NCBI RefSeq assembly: GCF_021044685.1 | Contig: NZ_CP088014.1 | Span: forward strand, 7,550,001-7,614,000 | Source of the DNA: Bradyrhizobium daqingense | GTDB taxonomy: Bacteria; Pseudomonadota; Alphaproteobacteria; Rhizobiales; Xanthobacteraceae | Direction of reading: 5' to 3' | Length of the DNA: 64,000 bases | Shown here: positions 1-9,546 of the stretch, one piece after another | Numbering within the stretch: the stretch's first letter is position 1 | How the letters are laid out: every line of letters starts with the position of its first letter | Notes under the pieces: generated by a model | Told to the model about the DNA's origin: nothing | Databases searched by the model: none | What the model saw: only the letters and a program-made list of their open reading frames with translations | Position numbers and translations under genes: made by a program

Positions 1-354
1 GATGCCGGCCAGCGCGCTCTCATGCGACGGCTCCCCCGGGGGGGCACGCTCCGGTTCCGGCTGCGAGGCAGGTCTTTCGCTCGAGGAGGGGATATGCAGC
101 ATAAGCCTGTCTCCGTTTCCTTGATCATCCTCCCTGGACCCATGTCCGGATTGGCGAGGTTCGTTTTGCATGTCACTCTCGATCTAGCGCCAAGTGTTGA
201 CGAGATGACATCGAACCGTGACACTTTTTCATGGCACGACAGTAAACTTGCCGTGTGCCTTCGATTCATTTTCTGTTGATTGTATGCGCGTGGTCAGCGG
301 AGAACGTGAGTCCGTTGGGAAGCTCAAGTCAGCTTCGCCGCCGGGCCGGCCGCT
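1..354. other. No supportable gene
   Basis: I see no convincing coding frame here on either strand. Short frames exist but none has a recognisable motif, and the only real gene boundary is the stop of the dehydrogenase at 355. The first bases may be the cut end of a feature outside the window. Confidence 0.4.
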
Positions 355-1191
355 TCACAGATGCTGGCCACCGTTGATCGGCACCTCGGCACCCGTAACA
401 TAGCTCGCCGCATCCGAGCATAGGAATAAGATGACCTTGGCCACTTCGTCCGGAGTACCCACTCTGCGCAGCGGGATACTTGCCACGACGCGCGCTTCCG
501 CGTCGGGCGACAGCATGTCGGTCCTGATTTCGCCGGGCGCGATCGCATTGACGCGAATGCCATGCGGCGCATAGTCGTGGGCCAATTCGCGTGTGAGGCT
601 CGCAAGCGCAGCTTTCGAGGTCGCATAGGCGCTACCGGCGAATGGGTGCACCCGCGAGCCCGCGATTGAAGTCACATTCACGATCGATCCTGACGCGGCT
701 CTTAGCTCATCAAACAAACCCTGCGCCAGCAGGATCGGAGCCACCAGATTAAGATGAAAGACCCTCATCCAGGTATCGGTTGAGGTGGTCAACGATGTCA
801 TCCGATCGCCTGTGGGCGTTTTCGGCGACACACCCGCATTATTCACCAGCGCGTGCAAGGGCGCACCGGCCAAGCGTTTCTTAACCTCGGTGATTGCGCG
901 CGGCAGCATTCGATGATCGCCGAGGTCGACCTGGAAATGATCGTCATTCCCAGCCTCCCAGGGGCATCGCTCGCCGTCGAACGGTTGGCGTGCGCAAGAA
1001 ATGATGCGCCAGCCTGCCTCCGAGAATAGCTTGGCAGTGGCATGGCCAATTCCGCGCGATGCGCCGGTGAGTAACATCACCTTCGGTTCTCCACGATCAA
1101 CGCGCGCATTAACGGCGTCAACGAGGCGATCCAAATGTGCTTCGGGCAGCGGACCTCGGATCAGATTGTCATTTGGCAGATCGAGACCCAC
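355..1191 (-). CDS. Short-chain dehydrogenase/reductase
   Basis: A 278-residue SDR-family oxidoreductase, likely NAD(P)H-dependent and cytoplasmic. The N-terminal Rossmann motif LLTGASRGIG lies near residues 40-49, NNAGV near 115-119, a catalytic Ser in VTSIAGS, and the YxxxK pair in SAYATSKAAL. The C-terminal PEEVAxxxxFL-like stretch and VxINGG end are typical of 3-oxoacyl-ACP reductase-like (FabG/NodG-like) enzymes. The listed start is GTG; about 40 residues precede the Rossmann motif, longer than usual, so a start nearer the motif is possible. It lies downstream of nodZ on the same strand but is separated by about 730 bp, so co-transcription is uncertain. The substrate cannot be told from sequence. 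Confidence 0.85.
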   Translation of the reverse strand: MGLDLPNDNLIRGPLPEAHLDRLVDAVNARVDRGEPKVMLLTGASRGIGHATAKLFSEAGWRIISCARQPFDGERCPWEAGNDDHFQVDLGDHRMLPRAITEVKKRLAGAPLHALVNNAGVSPKTPTGDRMTSLTTSTDTWMRVFHLNLVAPILLAQGLFDELRAASGSIVNVTSIAGSRVHPFAGSAYATSKAALASLTRELAHDYAPHGIRVNAIAPGEIRTDMLSPDAEARVVASIPLRRVGTPDEVAKVILFLCSDAASYVTGAEVPINGGQHL

Positions 1192-1919
1192 GGCCGCCTC
1201 CTCTACTTTTGCGCCCGCGCACGCGTAGCAGGATTTGCGCCACTGCGATGTACGTAAATGCGCTTCCGTTTTGCGTCCTAATGTCGCGCACGCGGAATGC
1301 TTGGCGCATTCAAGACAGCGGAGGTGAGCTTTCTGACAGCGATGGTGACTCTGCTACGTAAGTTCGCGAGCACTCGCCCGCTTCATGAAAGGGCTACCCA
1401 GCCCGCGTTCGCTTTCACGATCGCACAACCGTACGAGCCTGCGGCTGGCCGGCGCCTCTCGTCGAAGTCGAAAAATGCCCGGGGATAACGGCCACGGCCA
1501 TTAGCCGCCCCAACATAAAACTGATGTACCAAGCTTGCACGTTAGATTCGTCGGCGGCCACTTTTGATCTATCGCGCCATGCTCTGAGCGGCACTGGATT
1601 TCGCGGCGCTAGTTCCAAGCATGAGCTGGCGAGCTGAAATGTTCATCCGTGATTGAGCGTTGTTTAGCTTCCGTCTGCGGCCCGCCCGAAGCGAAGACGA
1701 AGGCGTGCTCCTTCTGTAAAACGCAGCGGCACTTTAGGGCCGTTGTTGTCGAAGCCGCGCCTTAGCCGAACGCATTCGGCCGCGGCTTCGTTCTCTTCGC
1801 CCCTGGAACGTTGCGGCAATGACAGCCCGCGGGCCAGAAAATCGTCGCCCGGAGAAGAACTTCCACGGCTATCGGACGTAAAGAGCGGCGGTGAGATCGA
1901 TCACGCGGGTTTGCGACTT
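1192..1919. other. Gap between dehydrogenase and nodZ, nothing identified
   Basis: About 730 bp without a credible gene. I looked for a nod box on both strands; the stretch near 1640-1675 has a TTGTTT core but not the rest of the consensus. Nothing else can be named. Confidence 0.4.
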
Positions 1920-2906
1920 TCACGAAGCCATAAGCGCTTGCGAGTTGTCTTCAATCAGGATCAACCGGCCCGGATCGTTCAAATCGAATTCTATAACGCG
2001 TGGGGCGAAAAGACGCGCATAGCGCGTAAAAGCGCTCGTTGGCGGAAAACGGATCACCGTGTCGCAGCGGGCAAGGAGATACATCTCGGTGAGGGCAGAA
2101 AAGCCGCCTTCAGCTCCGAGGGCGGGATGGTGCAATGGGCCCGCTTGAGGCGCCTGGAACTGCTTTGGAATCGCGAAGACATCGGGAAATTTAACCGAAA
2201 CCTGCTCGAGGACGAGCGCACTGTCCGTGCACAGGAACGCCCTCACAGGTTTTGCGTGGGATAAACTCCTGGCCTCATCAATGGCATTGTAGATCTGCCG
2301 CAAGGCGCGCTCCGTGTCCGCCCAGTAAGGGGCATGCCCCATAATATCTTCGCCATTGCCATGCCGGACATGAATGCCGATTACGCTGTACGGCTCAAAG
2401 TGCTCGCGGTAGATAGCATCAATCCGGGCCTGAATTTCAGGCCGCGGCTTAATACTCCGGAAGATTTCGCGTTCCGCTTCCTGATCGCAGCGCCACATCA
2501 GGCAGGCATCACACACAACCGTGTTAGCGTCACTATCTCTCTGACTTTGGAACAGTTGATCGAGTTGATCGCGTTCCCTGAAAATCTGCTCGTCCGGTCG
2601 ATAGATGCAATCGAAAGATGGCTTGTTCCACCATGTTGGAAAGAATGGTCCTGGAAACGAACGCGTATTGATGTCGTCATCGCAAATTACTCGCACTCCG
2701 CCAATGTCTTCAACCGGTTCGAAGAAGACTGGAAAGGCATTGGTGAATGGTTCATCAAGATAACAAGATCCCCGCCAATCAATGGCTAGCGTCCGTCCTG
2801 TCTGCTTTGCAAATCGCCAGGCTGCCGCGAGTGACCACAGACAGTCGCCAAACCCCGTACGTCGCCGGGACACTACGAACCGATCATTGCTCGAACCGCT
2901 AACCAT
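1920..2906 (-). CDS. nodZ: NodZ, Nod factor alpha-1,6-fucosyltransferase
   Basis: Transfers fucose from GDP-fucose to O-6 of the reducing-end N-acetylglucosamine of the Nod factor. The protein opens with RFVVSRRRTGFGDCLWSLAA, the NodZ nucleotide-sugar fold entry, and carries GIHVRHGNGED, the conserved basic motif of alpha-1,6-fucosyltransferases (FUT8/NodZ). From ATG at 2906 it has 328 residues, close to the usual NodZ size. The open frame extends upstream to 3032 (370 residues), but the extra 42 residues do not look like NodZ, so I prefer 2906. It lies downstream of nolO on the same strand with a gap of about 290 bp that could hold its own promoter. No nod box is visible there. Confidence 0.93.
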   Translation of the reverse strand: MVSGSSNDRFVVSRRRTGFGDCLWSLAAAWRFAKQTGRTLAIDWRGSCYLDEPFTNAFPVFFEPVEDIGGVRVICDDDINTRSFPGPFFPTWWNKPSFDCIYRPDEQIFRERDQLDQLFQSQRDSDANTVVCDACLMWRCDQEAEREIFRSIKPRPEIQARIDAIYREHFEPYSVIGIHVRHGNGEDIMGHAPYWADTERALRQIYNAIDEARSLSHAKPVRAFLCTDSALVLEQVSVKFPDVFAIPKQFQAPQAGPLHHPALGAEGGFSALTEMYLLARCDTVIRFPPTSAFTRYARLFAPRVIEFDLNDPGRLILIEDNSQALMAS

Positions 2907-3197
2907 CTGCCTTGCCTTTTCGCGCGCTCCTGGTTGGACAAGAGACGTCAGTACAGACGTCTCGCGTATCTTCTCGCCCGGCGTCACGGCCTGAAATCGC
3001 GGTGCCGGCGAGCTGCATCGGTAGAACTTCATAGCAGGGCTATCCGTGACGGGCCGCGTTCTCTCAATACGATCGTCCTTTCTTCAACGGTGTTGCATCG
3101 ACCTGCCCGAAGCCCGATGCCCGATGCCCCGCTCTGCATCGGATGGCCTGGTCCCCTCACATGCACGCATGGGCGTGGCCATGCGCATGAGTCATGG

Positions 3198-5236
3198 CTA
3201 TGTTCCGCTTTGTACATTATCGTGACGGCAAGCCGCGTGCAGCGGATGCAGGCGAACGCCCCGAAGCTCCCATACGAGCCGCAATTCCTTCACAAGATCT
3301 TCACGCTTGGCCTGGTCCAGCAGGGCTGTGTCGAAAAGCGACCCGAGCGACGCCTCGCCCTCGATTCGCATCAAGATCTCGAAAAGCTCAGGTGAGATAC
3401 GCATACTAGAGTGGGCGGAATGTCCCATGCGGATCTCGCAGACCGTTTCCTGCCGATCTGGCGCTATGTGGGAGCGAACACGATGAAGGGATGCGTACGG
3501 CGGCAATGACGCAGCCAGCGCACTCCAATCCTGCAGTGATGCTGGCCGCTTCCTGACGAGGAACGGCCCAACAACAAGTCCGTCCAGATCAGTCGTCAAA
3601 AACGTGGTGATCGCATCTGACACGGACTGCACGATCGGCTCGGCATTGTTGTTAAATGAGGTATTTAGAAGAATCGGAAGGCTCGTTCGCTTCTTGAACG
3701 CATTAATGACGTCCCAGTAGGCGGGGTTTGTCTTGCGCGATACGGTCTGCAGCCGAGCCGTCCCATCAACGTGCGTGATCGCACCGAGCACGTTACCCTT
3801 GGCTTCACGCACGCGAACTACGAAGTTCATGAAGGGGAGCTGCCGCGTGCCGTCGGGGAGCTCAAAGAACTCGCTCGCATCCTCCTCTAATGCAGATGGC
3901 GCAAAGGGGCGATAGCTCTCGCGCTTCTTGACCACCGCGTTGATGCGATCCTTGTTTTCCGCAGGCCGCGGGTCCGCTAGAATGCTGCGGTTACCAAGCG
4001 CACGTGGGCCGAACTCAGAGCGCCCCTGAACCCAGCCGATTACAGCGCCATTTGCCATCCAGTCCGCCGCACTGGATGCTATGTCATCACTTCGTTGAAT
4101 GTCGAGGTGGCCTGACCATGCGTTGAGCTCAAGCTCTGTGGCTTGCTCGTTCCCAAGATCGGGCCCCCAATAAACGTCCGGCAGTCGCTCGCGCGGCGCT
4201 GGCCTGCCTAGCTCGCTTGATACCATTAATGCAGCGCCGAGTGCGCAACCGGCGTCGTGCGCCGCGGGTTGAACAAAGATGTCGTCAAATAGCCCGGAAT
4301 AAAGCAGCTTACCGTTCAGCGTGCAATTATGGGCCACCCCGCCAGCTAGGCACAGGCGTGTCATGCCCGTCGCTTTACGATGGTGCCGCAGGGTGTGAAA
4401 CACGATCCGCTCCAGCGCTTCCTGCAGCGACGCGCTGACATCTCGATGCTGTTGGGTGAATGGCATTCCCTTTCGCCGAACCTGGATGTTGCGCAAAAGG
4501 GCTGGTCCGATTCGATCCAGGTGAACGCGATAGCCACCGCTGTCCAACAACTCGTAGAACTGCGCGAAGAGCTCGCGATAGCGATCGGGATCACCATACG
4601 GTGCAAGCCCCATCACTTTGTATTCGTCGAACATCCCGCAGCCGAGATATCGGATCGTCTCGAGATAGAACAGCCCAAGAGAGTTGTGTTCCGGGAAACT
4701 TACAAGCTGCGCAATTACGGTCCCGGACCCTACCGCCATTAAGCCTGAGAGAAAATCGCCCCCGCCGTCGATCGCAAACACCAGACTTTGCTCGAACCCG
4801 GACATGGCAAACGCGCTCACGGCATGTACTTCGTGGTGATTCACGAAGGAAACCCGGACGGATCGATCTCGGCCCCGAATTCCCGTGCCAACAGCTGCCG
4901 CAGCAACAGTTTGGGGTCCAACGGAACGGGCTGAGAAACAGAAAGGCGCTCGAGCATGGCTTTGCAGTAAGCTTCAGTCGCGTAGAACGCGATACGGTCG
5001 ATGTCGCCGAGCTCGACTCCTGCGGTAGAAAGGCAGTATCGGATCGAATTGCTGGGGAACTTGTTGGAGTGCTTGACGCGGTTGAGGCGCTCCTCTTCGA
5101 CAGCAGCAATTACGCGGCCGTCCTGCACAAGTACCGCAGCGCCATCGTGAAGAAATGTATTCGGCAGCTCCGGAGAGCTTTCATAGATTCTGTCAAGGCC
5201 GCCACTCAGTCCTATGCTCAACATCCCGTTCTCCAT
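3198..5236 (-). pseudogene. nolO: nolO, Nod factor carbamoyltransferase, split by one-base frameshift
   Basis: NodU/CmcH-family carbamoyltransferase expected to modify the non-reducing end of the Nod factor. The first frame (5236 to 4841, 131 residues, MLSIGLSGGLDRIYESS near the start) ends just after EIDPSG; the second (4844 to 3198) begins MNHHEVHAVSAFAMSG and continues to the end. Adding one C to the tccggg run near 4860 would join them as EIDPSRVSFVNHHEVHA, giving about 679 residues, the normal NolO length. Later motifs include AIDGGGDF, AGGVAHN, GPRALGNRSI and LNTSFNNNAEP. The frames overlap by four bases, so translational coupling is imaginable, but the HHE motif would be separated from its N-terminal part. 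Either a true mutation or a base-call error. Confidence 0.88.
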
Positions 5237-5479
5237 GGAAGGCCATGCCGTCCCACCGATCTAATCTGTACAGTCACGCGCAGCCGGTGCGCGTGCCAGG
5301 CAGCACAACACGACTTTGCAAGGTCCGATCGGCCGAACAGGCGGCCGTAGAGCTGGCTCGATCGCGGCTTCTCAAGGCCGTTTCACAAGCTGCTCTGACA
5401 GACCAGGTCACTCGCGAGCTACCGCGGAACGCATCATGACACTGCATCGCTTTGACTTCTCCGTTTCGCTGAACTCACG

Positions 5480-6268
5480 TCAACGCAGCAGGCGGCGCCG
5501 AAATAACGCGATCGACGCGAAAAAGGGCAAGACCGCGTAAACGCAGAGCGCGCCTACGTGTAGGGCGGCATTGTCGGCGCCGCGCTCAAGCATCACTGAG
5601 CGAATAAGTTCGACCGAATGTGCCAGCGGCAACAAGCCGGCAAAGTGCTGAAATGAGTCGGGCATTTGGCTCGTCGGAAAGACCGCGCCACACAAGAACA
5701 CCATGGGCGTAAGGACGAGCGACTGGTAAAACACGAAGTAATCGTAAGTTGGCGCAAGAGATATGACGACCATTGCCAGGCTGGCGAAGACAAGGCCCGT
5801 AAGGGCGATTGTCGGTATCGCACAAAGAACCGACGTCCAGGATGCATAACCCAGGGTGGCAGCGACAATCCCGATTGCTGTCCCGGCTAGAACGGACTTA
5901 CTGGCCGCCCACACCAACTCACCTAGAACGATATCGCCAAGCGTGAGCTGTGTGAACAAAATTCCCTCCCAGGTGCGCTTGACATCCATCCGAGCAAAGG
6001 CTGCGTACAGAGTTTCAAAGGTCGCGGATGTCATAGCGCTAATCGCGACCATACCCGCCGCCAAAAACGCAATGTACGAAGTCCCCTCAACCCGTCCCAC
6101 AATGAGTCCGAGCCCAAAGCCAAGGCCAAACAGATTGGTTATGGGATCTGCGAGGTTGCCGAGAAGCGATGCAAGCGCGACTTTCCTCCATGCCAAGTAA
6201 TTTCGACGCCATACCGCGGTCCAATTGTACGCATTAGCCGGCATGACCGACGCATAACCATCATCCAT
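5480..6268 (-). CDS. nodJ: NodJ, ABC-2 type permease for Nod factor export
   Basis: Inner-membrane partner of the ATPase NodI; the pair exports Nod factors. The 262-residue protein has about six hydrophobic segments, starting with NLADPITNLFGLGFGLGLIVG, and the ABC-2 signature near its end (LVLTPMVFLCGAVFPTSQMP, LLPLAHSVELIRSVML). Length matches the NodJ family. ATG at 6268 lies 3 bp after the nodI stop, so the two are translationally coupled. It is followed by about 240 bp before nolO. Confidence 0.95.
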   Translation of the reverse strand: MDDGYASVMPANAYNWTAVWRRNYLAWRKVALASLLGNLADPITNLFGLGFGLGLIVGRVEGTSYIAFLAAGMVAISAMTSATFETLYAAFARMDVKRTWEGILFTQLTLGDIVLGELVWAASKSVLAGTAIGIVAATLGYASWTSVLCAIPTIALTGLVFASLAMVVISLAPTYDYFVFYQSLVLTPMVFLCGAVFPTSQMPDSFQHFAGLLPLAHSVELIRSVMLERGADNAALHVGALCVYAVLPFFASIALFRRRLLR

Positions 6269-6271
6269 CGC

Positions 6272-7192
6272 TCATTTCTCCATCTCGCGCCCGGTCAACC
6301 GCAAAAACACGTCTTCGAGATTCGGGGGGCGCTGCAGAACGCGAAGGTCCGTTCGCCCGCGCAGGTGCACGCTGATTTCGTCCGGACATCGCGCGTAACA
6401 AAAAAGCGTCTCTCCACTCACTTCGATATGCCGCGCATACGGCCTGATCAGCTCCCGGAGTTGATCTAGATCACCGCCATAGATCTCGATCACGTTGCAG
6501 CCGATATGCTCGTCGATCAAGGCGTCTGGCTTGCCTTCGGCGATTTTGCATCCACTCTCAAGCACGCATAGCCGATCGCAAAGGCGTTCGGCCTCTTCCA
6601 TGAAGTGAGTGGTCAAGAGGATCGTCTTGCCGCGCGCAAGAAGAGCCCGCAGGCGTTCCCAGATCAGGTGGCGAGCATGCGGATCGAGCCCCGTCGTCGG
6701 CTCGTCCATCACGAGTAGATGTGGATCATTGATCAGAGCGCGCGCCAGCGTCAGCCGCCGCTTCATACCACCGGACAAAAGGGAGACGCGCACGTCCGCC
6801 TTGCTTTCAAGCCGCGCAAACTCAAGCAACGAGGGCACAACCGCTTCGATCGTGCGAGCGCTCATGCCGAAATAGCGGCCAAACACAAGCAGGTTCTCCC
6901 GCACGGTGAACTCGGGCTCAAGGTTATCGAACTGCGGCACCACGCCTACGCGCACGCGCGCCGCACGAGCGCGGGAAGGCACAGGCTCATCGAGGACCGT
7001 AATCTTGCCTCGATCGGGGGAAATCATGCCGAGGAGCATGCGTGCAATCGTACTTTTGCCAGCTCCATTTGGCCCAAGCAGCCCGAAGCACTCTCCGCGC
7101 GCAACCGAGAACGACAGGTCATTGACGATAACCTTGTCCCCGAATGACTTTCTCACGCCGACAAGGTCGATCGCCATATTGGACATGTTCAT
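6272..7192 (-). CDS. nodI: NodI, ABC transporter ATPase for Nod factor export
   Basis: ATPase energising NodJ. Visible are Walker A GPNGAGKST, the signature LSGGMKRRLTLARAL, Walker B LLVMDEPTTGLDP and the H-loop LLTTHFMEEAE. The open frame runs upstream to 7555 but that part overlaps nodU. The ATG at 7192, beginning MNMSNMAIDLVGVRK, gives 306 residues, the usual NodI size, and lies directly after the nodU stop at 7194-7196. I therefore reject the longer form. Confidence 0.95.
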   Translation of the reverse strand: MNMSNMAIDLVGVRKSFGDKVIVNDLSFSVARGECFGLLGPNGAGKSTIARMLLGMISPDRGKITVLDEPVPSRARAARVRVGVVPQFDNLEPEFTVRENLLVFGRYFGMSARTIEAVVPSLLEFARLESKADVRVSLLSGGMKRRLTLARALINDPHLLVMDEPTTGLDPHARHLIWERLRALLARGKTILLTTHFMEEAERLCDRLCVLESGCKIAEGKPDALIDEHIGCNVIEIYGGDLDQLRELIRPYARHIEVSGETLFCYARCPDEISVHLRGRTDLRVLQRPPNLEDVFLRLTGREMEK

Positions 7193-7193
7193 C

Positions 7194-8903
7194 TTAGGCT
7201 GACAGAAGTCGTTCCGTAGGCGATGACTTCTTGATGACCGTTTTGCTCCAGAGCATGCCCTCGCACCACACATGCTCGACGCGCCCCCATTGGCATGCCG
7301 CCGCAGCATCGGGAAAGAATCCCCGTCCATGGAGGTTGGCGCTCGTGGTGCAGAGCAGCGGAATGCCGGTGAGTTGCTCAAATTCGATGAGAAGCGCAGC
7401 AATTTTGTGAGGAGAGTTGCGGGAAATTGTCTGCAGCCGCGCCGAGCCGTCGAGATGTACCACTGCCGGGATCTTGTCGCGCCAATTCGCCCGGGTTTGG
7501 TGATCGAATAGCATGTAAGGATCTGGCGTACCCGGGCTGAAGATCTCCGGCGCACGATCTTCCAGACAGATCGGCACCACCGGCCGGAAGTGTTCGCGCC
7601 GTTTGATGTCGTTGAGATGATCCTTCATCTCCGGGGACGTTGGGGCCGCAAGAATGCTTCTACCGCCCAACGCCCGCGGCCCGAGCCCGGCACACCCGGA
7701 AAGAAAGATGACGGGCTTGTTGTCAGCAAGAATCGAGGCAAGTTCAGGCAGACTGCACGGCGCCGCCTCCCAGTCCGGCGGAACCTCGCTCTCCTGCAGG
7801 GCGGGGCCACTGTAAACTGACCATTCCAACGGCTCGAAGCCATCTTGCGCTGCCATAGCGCCGCACGCCGCGCCGATTGCCGAGCCACTGTCATTTGGAA
7901 ACGGCGGCACCCAGACATCATCGAATAATCCGGTCGCGCGAAGCGCGCTGTTCCATTTGATGTTGAGACCGCAACCTCCGGCGATGCATAGATTTCGCGC
8001 TCCCGGAAGCGACGAGTGCCGTAGCAGAACCATCGCGATCTCCTTAACGAGAAGACGTTCCAGAAACACATGAAACGACGCGAGGACGTCCTCCGCGCGC
8101 TTGGCCTTCAGGCGCAATGCGCTTGACTCGAAGAAGTCGTGAATAACTGCGAGAGACGCTTCCGCATTGTTGATGTTTTCGCGGTAGCGACGAGCCTGCT
8201 CCGTGTCAGCCGCTGAGCGCGTTTCATAAAGCTCCTGGAACACTTCCACGATGCTTTCGTCCACGGAACCAAGCTCGATGTAGGCCATCAGCTTGCCAGC
8301 AATGCCCAAATCCCAACTGGAGCGGTTCGGCTGCCGGTATGGGCCGAAGTGAAGGCCCGCGGCGGCATAGGCATGGCCAATCATCGGAAACAGCGATCCG
8401 ATGAGCCGCGCGCCCTGGGGCTCGACATAGTAAAGGCGTGGAAAGATACAGCCGTCCCATACCAGACACAACGCGGGTTTCCCCGCGCTGGCGAAAGGAC
8501 TGGTGCTATATGCTGAGGCGACATGGCCCGTGACATGCGGGTAGCTCTTATATGGAAACTCCTCGCCTCCGAGGAGGAGGCCATAGCCGTCGACGGAATC
8601 AAGGAGGCCCTCAGCATGACGCTCGACATATGGCGCGCCTTTTAGCGCGACCGGCACCGCTCCGCTTAGGAGCTGGAACTGCGATTCATTCTCCCCGTCC
8701 CAGCCATCAATCACGAACTGATCGATGTCGCGCGGATTCAGGCCATGCTCCGCCAAGGCGAAGACGACTGCATCGAGATTGTCGACGGACTGATAGCGAG
8801 GACCATTGCCGCGCTTCTCTTGCTCGACGCAAAAAAGACGCCGACCGTCCTCGACGACAGCAATTGCTCCGTCATGTGTCAACTTTATTCCGCAGATGCG
8901 CAT
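7194..8903 (-). CDS. nodU: NodU, Nod factor 6-O-carbamoyltransferase
   Basis: Carbamoylates the non-reducing terminal residue of the Nod factor, using carbamoyl phosphate. The 569-residue protein starts MRICGIKLTHDGAIAVVEDG, the NodU/CmcH/TobZ N-terminal motif, with HVTGHVASAYSTSPF (metal-site His region), CIAGGCGLNIKWN and GLGPRALGGRSILA in the second half. The intact length matches the family. It follows nodS by 13 bp and abuts nodI. It is the intact paralogue of nolO in this window, sharing the GPRALGxRSI motif. Confidence 0.95.
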   Translation of the reverse strand: MRICGIKLTHDGAIAVVEDGRRLFCVEQEKRGNGPRYQSVDNLDAVVFALAEHGLNPRDIDQFVIDGWDGENESQFQLLSGAVPVALKGAPYVERHAEGLLDSVDGYGLLLGGEEFPYKSYPHVTGHVASAYSTSPFASAGKPALCLVWDGCIFPRLYYVEPQGARLIGSLFPMIGHAYAAAGLHFGPYRQPNRSSWDLGIAGKLMAYIELGSVDESIVEVFQELYETRSAADTEQARRYRENINNAEASLAVIHDFFESSALRLKAKRAEDVLASFHVFLERLLVKEIAMVLLRHSSLPGARNLCIAGGCGLNIKWNSALRATGLFDDVWVPPFPNDSGSAIGAACGAMAAQDGFEPLEWSVYSGPALQESEVPPDWEAAPCSLPELASILADNKPVIFLSGCAGLGPRALGGRSILAAPTSPEMKDHLNDIKRREHFRPVVPICLEDRAPEIFSPGTPDPYMLFDHQTRANWRDKIPAVVHLDGSARLQTISRNSPHKIAALLIEFEQLTGIPLLCTTSANLHGRGFFPDAAAACQWGRVEHVWCEGMLWSKTVIKKSSPTERLLSA

Positions 8904-8916
8904 ACGTCCTCCTGGC

Positions 8917-9546
8917 CTAATGACCGGCGTTTGATTGTGCCGACGCGCCGCCCGGCTTCAGAAACCGGACGATCAAGCAGTCTTCGCTCGCCGACCCGGT
9001 GCAGCAGTGCCGGCGCTCGATCTCTGATAGGCTCTCATTGAAGAGAGCGATCACCGTCTCAGCACCGGCAGCATGCCCCCAGCGTTGACATATTTCATCA
9101 CGCGCAGACCCGAAAATGAGAGTCTCATCTGGCGCAAGCATACTCACCAGGTTGCGGATAGCCGCATGCATCTCGACGACGTCCCTGAGGTAGTAAAGAA
9201 CCTCAGCCACGACAATCAAATCGAATTGCTCAGTGGTCGAGAACCGCTGAATGTCGCAGGTCACCCAACTAATATGTGACCATTTCCCGGTCCGCAGTCG
9301 CGTTCGCTCGATTGCCTGCGGCATGACATCCACGACCGTAAGTCGCTCGCATAGCGGCGCCAGCATCTCCGTGAATGCACCGGCTGCACATCCTACTTCG
9401 AGCGCAGACGCCGCATCTCCGTCGCGGCGCGACATCCGGAGCATTTGCGCGTATCGCTGCTGCTCGAACGCACTAGTGTCGAGGCGCCACGGGTCGTCGA
9501 CAGCCAACTCTCGCTCTAATAACTGATGGTTTTCGTCCTGAGTCAT
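8917..9546 (-). CDS. nodS: NodS, Nod factor N-methyltransferase
   Basis: S-adenosylmethionine-dependent N-methyltransferase acting on the terminal glucosamine after NodB deacetylation. The 209-residue protein has a class I methyltransferase fold with motif I ALEVGCAAGAFTEML and downstream FDLIVVAEVLYYL. ATG at 9546 lies inside nodC: the two genes overlap by 74 bp in different frames, so translation is probably coupled. Confidence 0.95.
   Translation of the reverse strand: MTQDENHQLLERELAVDDPWRLDTSAFEQQRYAQMLRMSRRDGDAASALEVGCAAGAFTEMLAPLCERLTVVDVMPQAIERTRLRTGKWSHISWVTCDIQRFSTTEQFDLIVVAEVLYYLRDVVEMHAAIRNLVSMLAPDETLIFGSARDEICQRWGHAAGAETVIALFNESLSEIERRHCCTGSASEDCLIVRFLKPGGASAQSNAGH

Noticed and set aside
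1630..1680. Possible nod box upstream of the dehydrogenase
   Set aside because: Only a TTGTTT core matches; the ATCCA/GATG and ACCAATC parts are absent.
7193..7555. N-terminal extension of nodI by 121 residues
   Set aside because: It overlaps nodU in another frame, has no similarity to an ATPase, and ATG 7192 gives the normal 306-residue protein.
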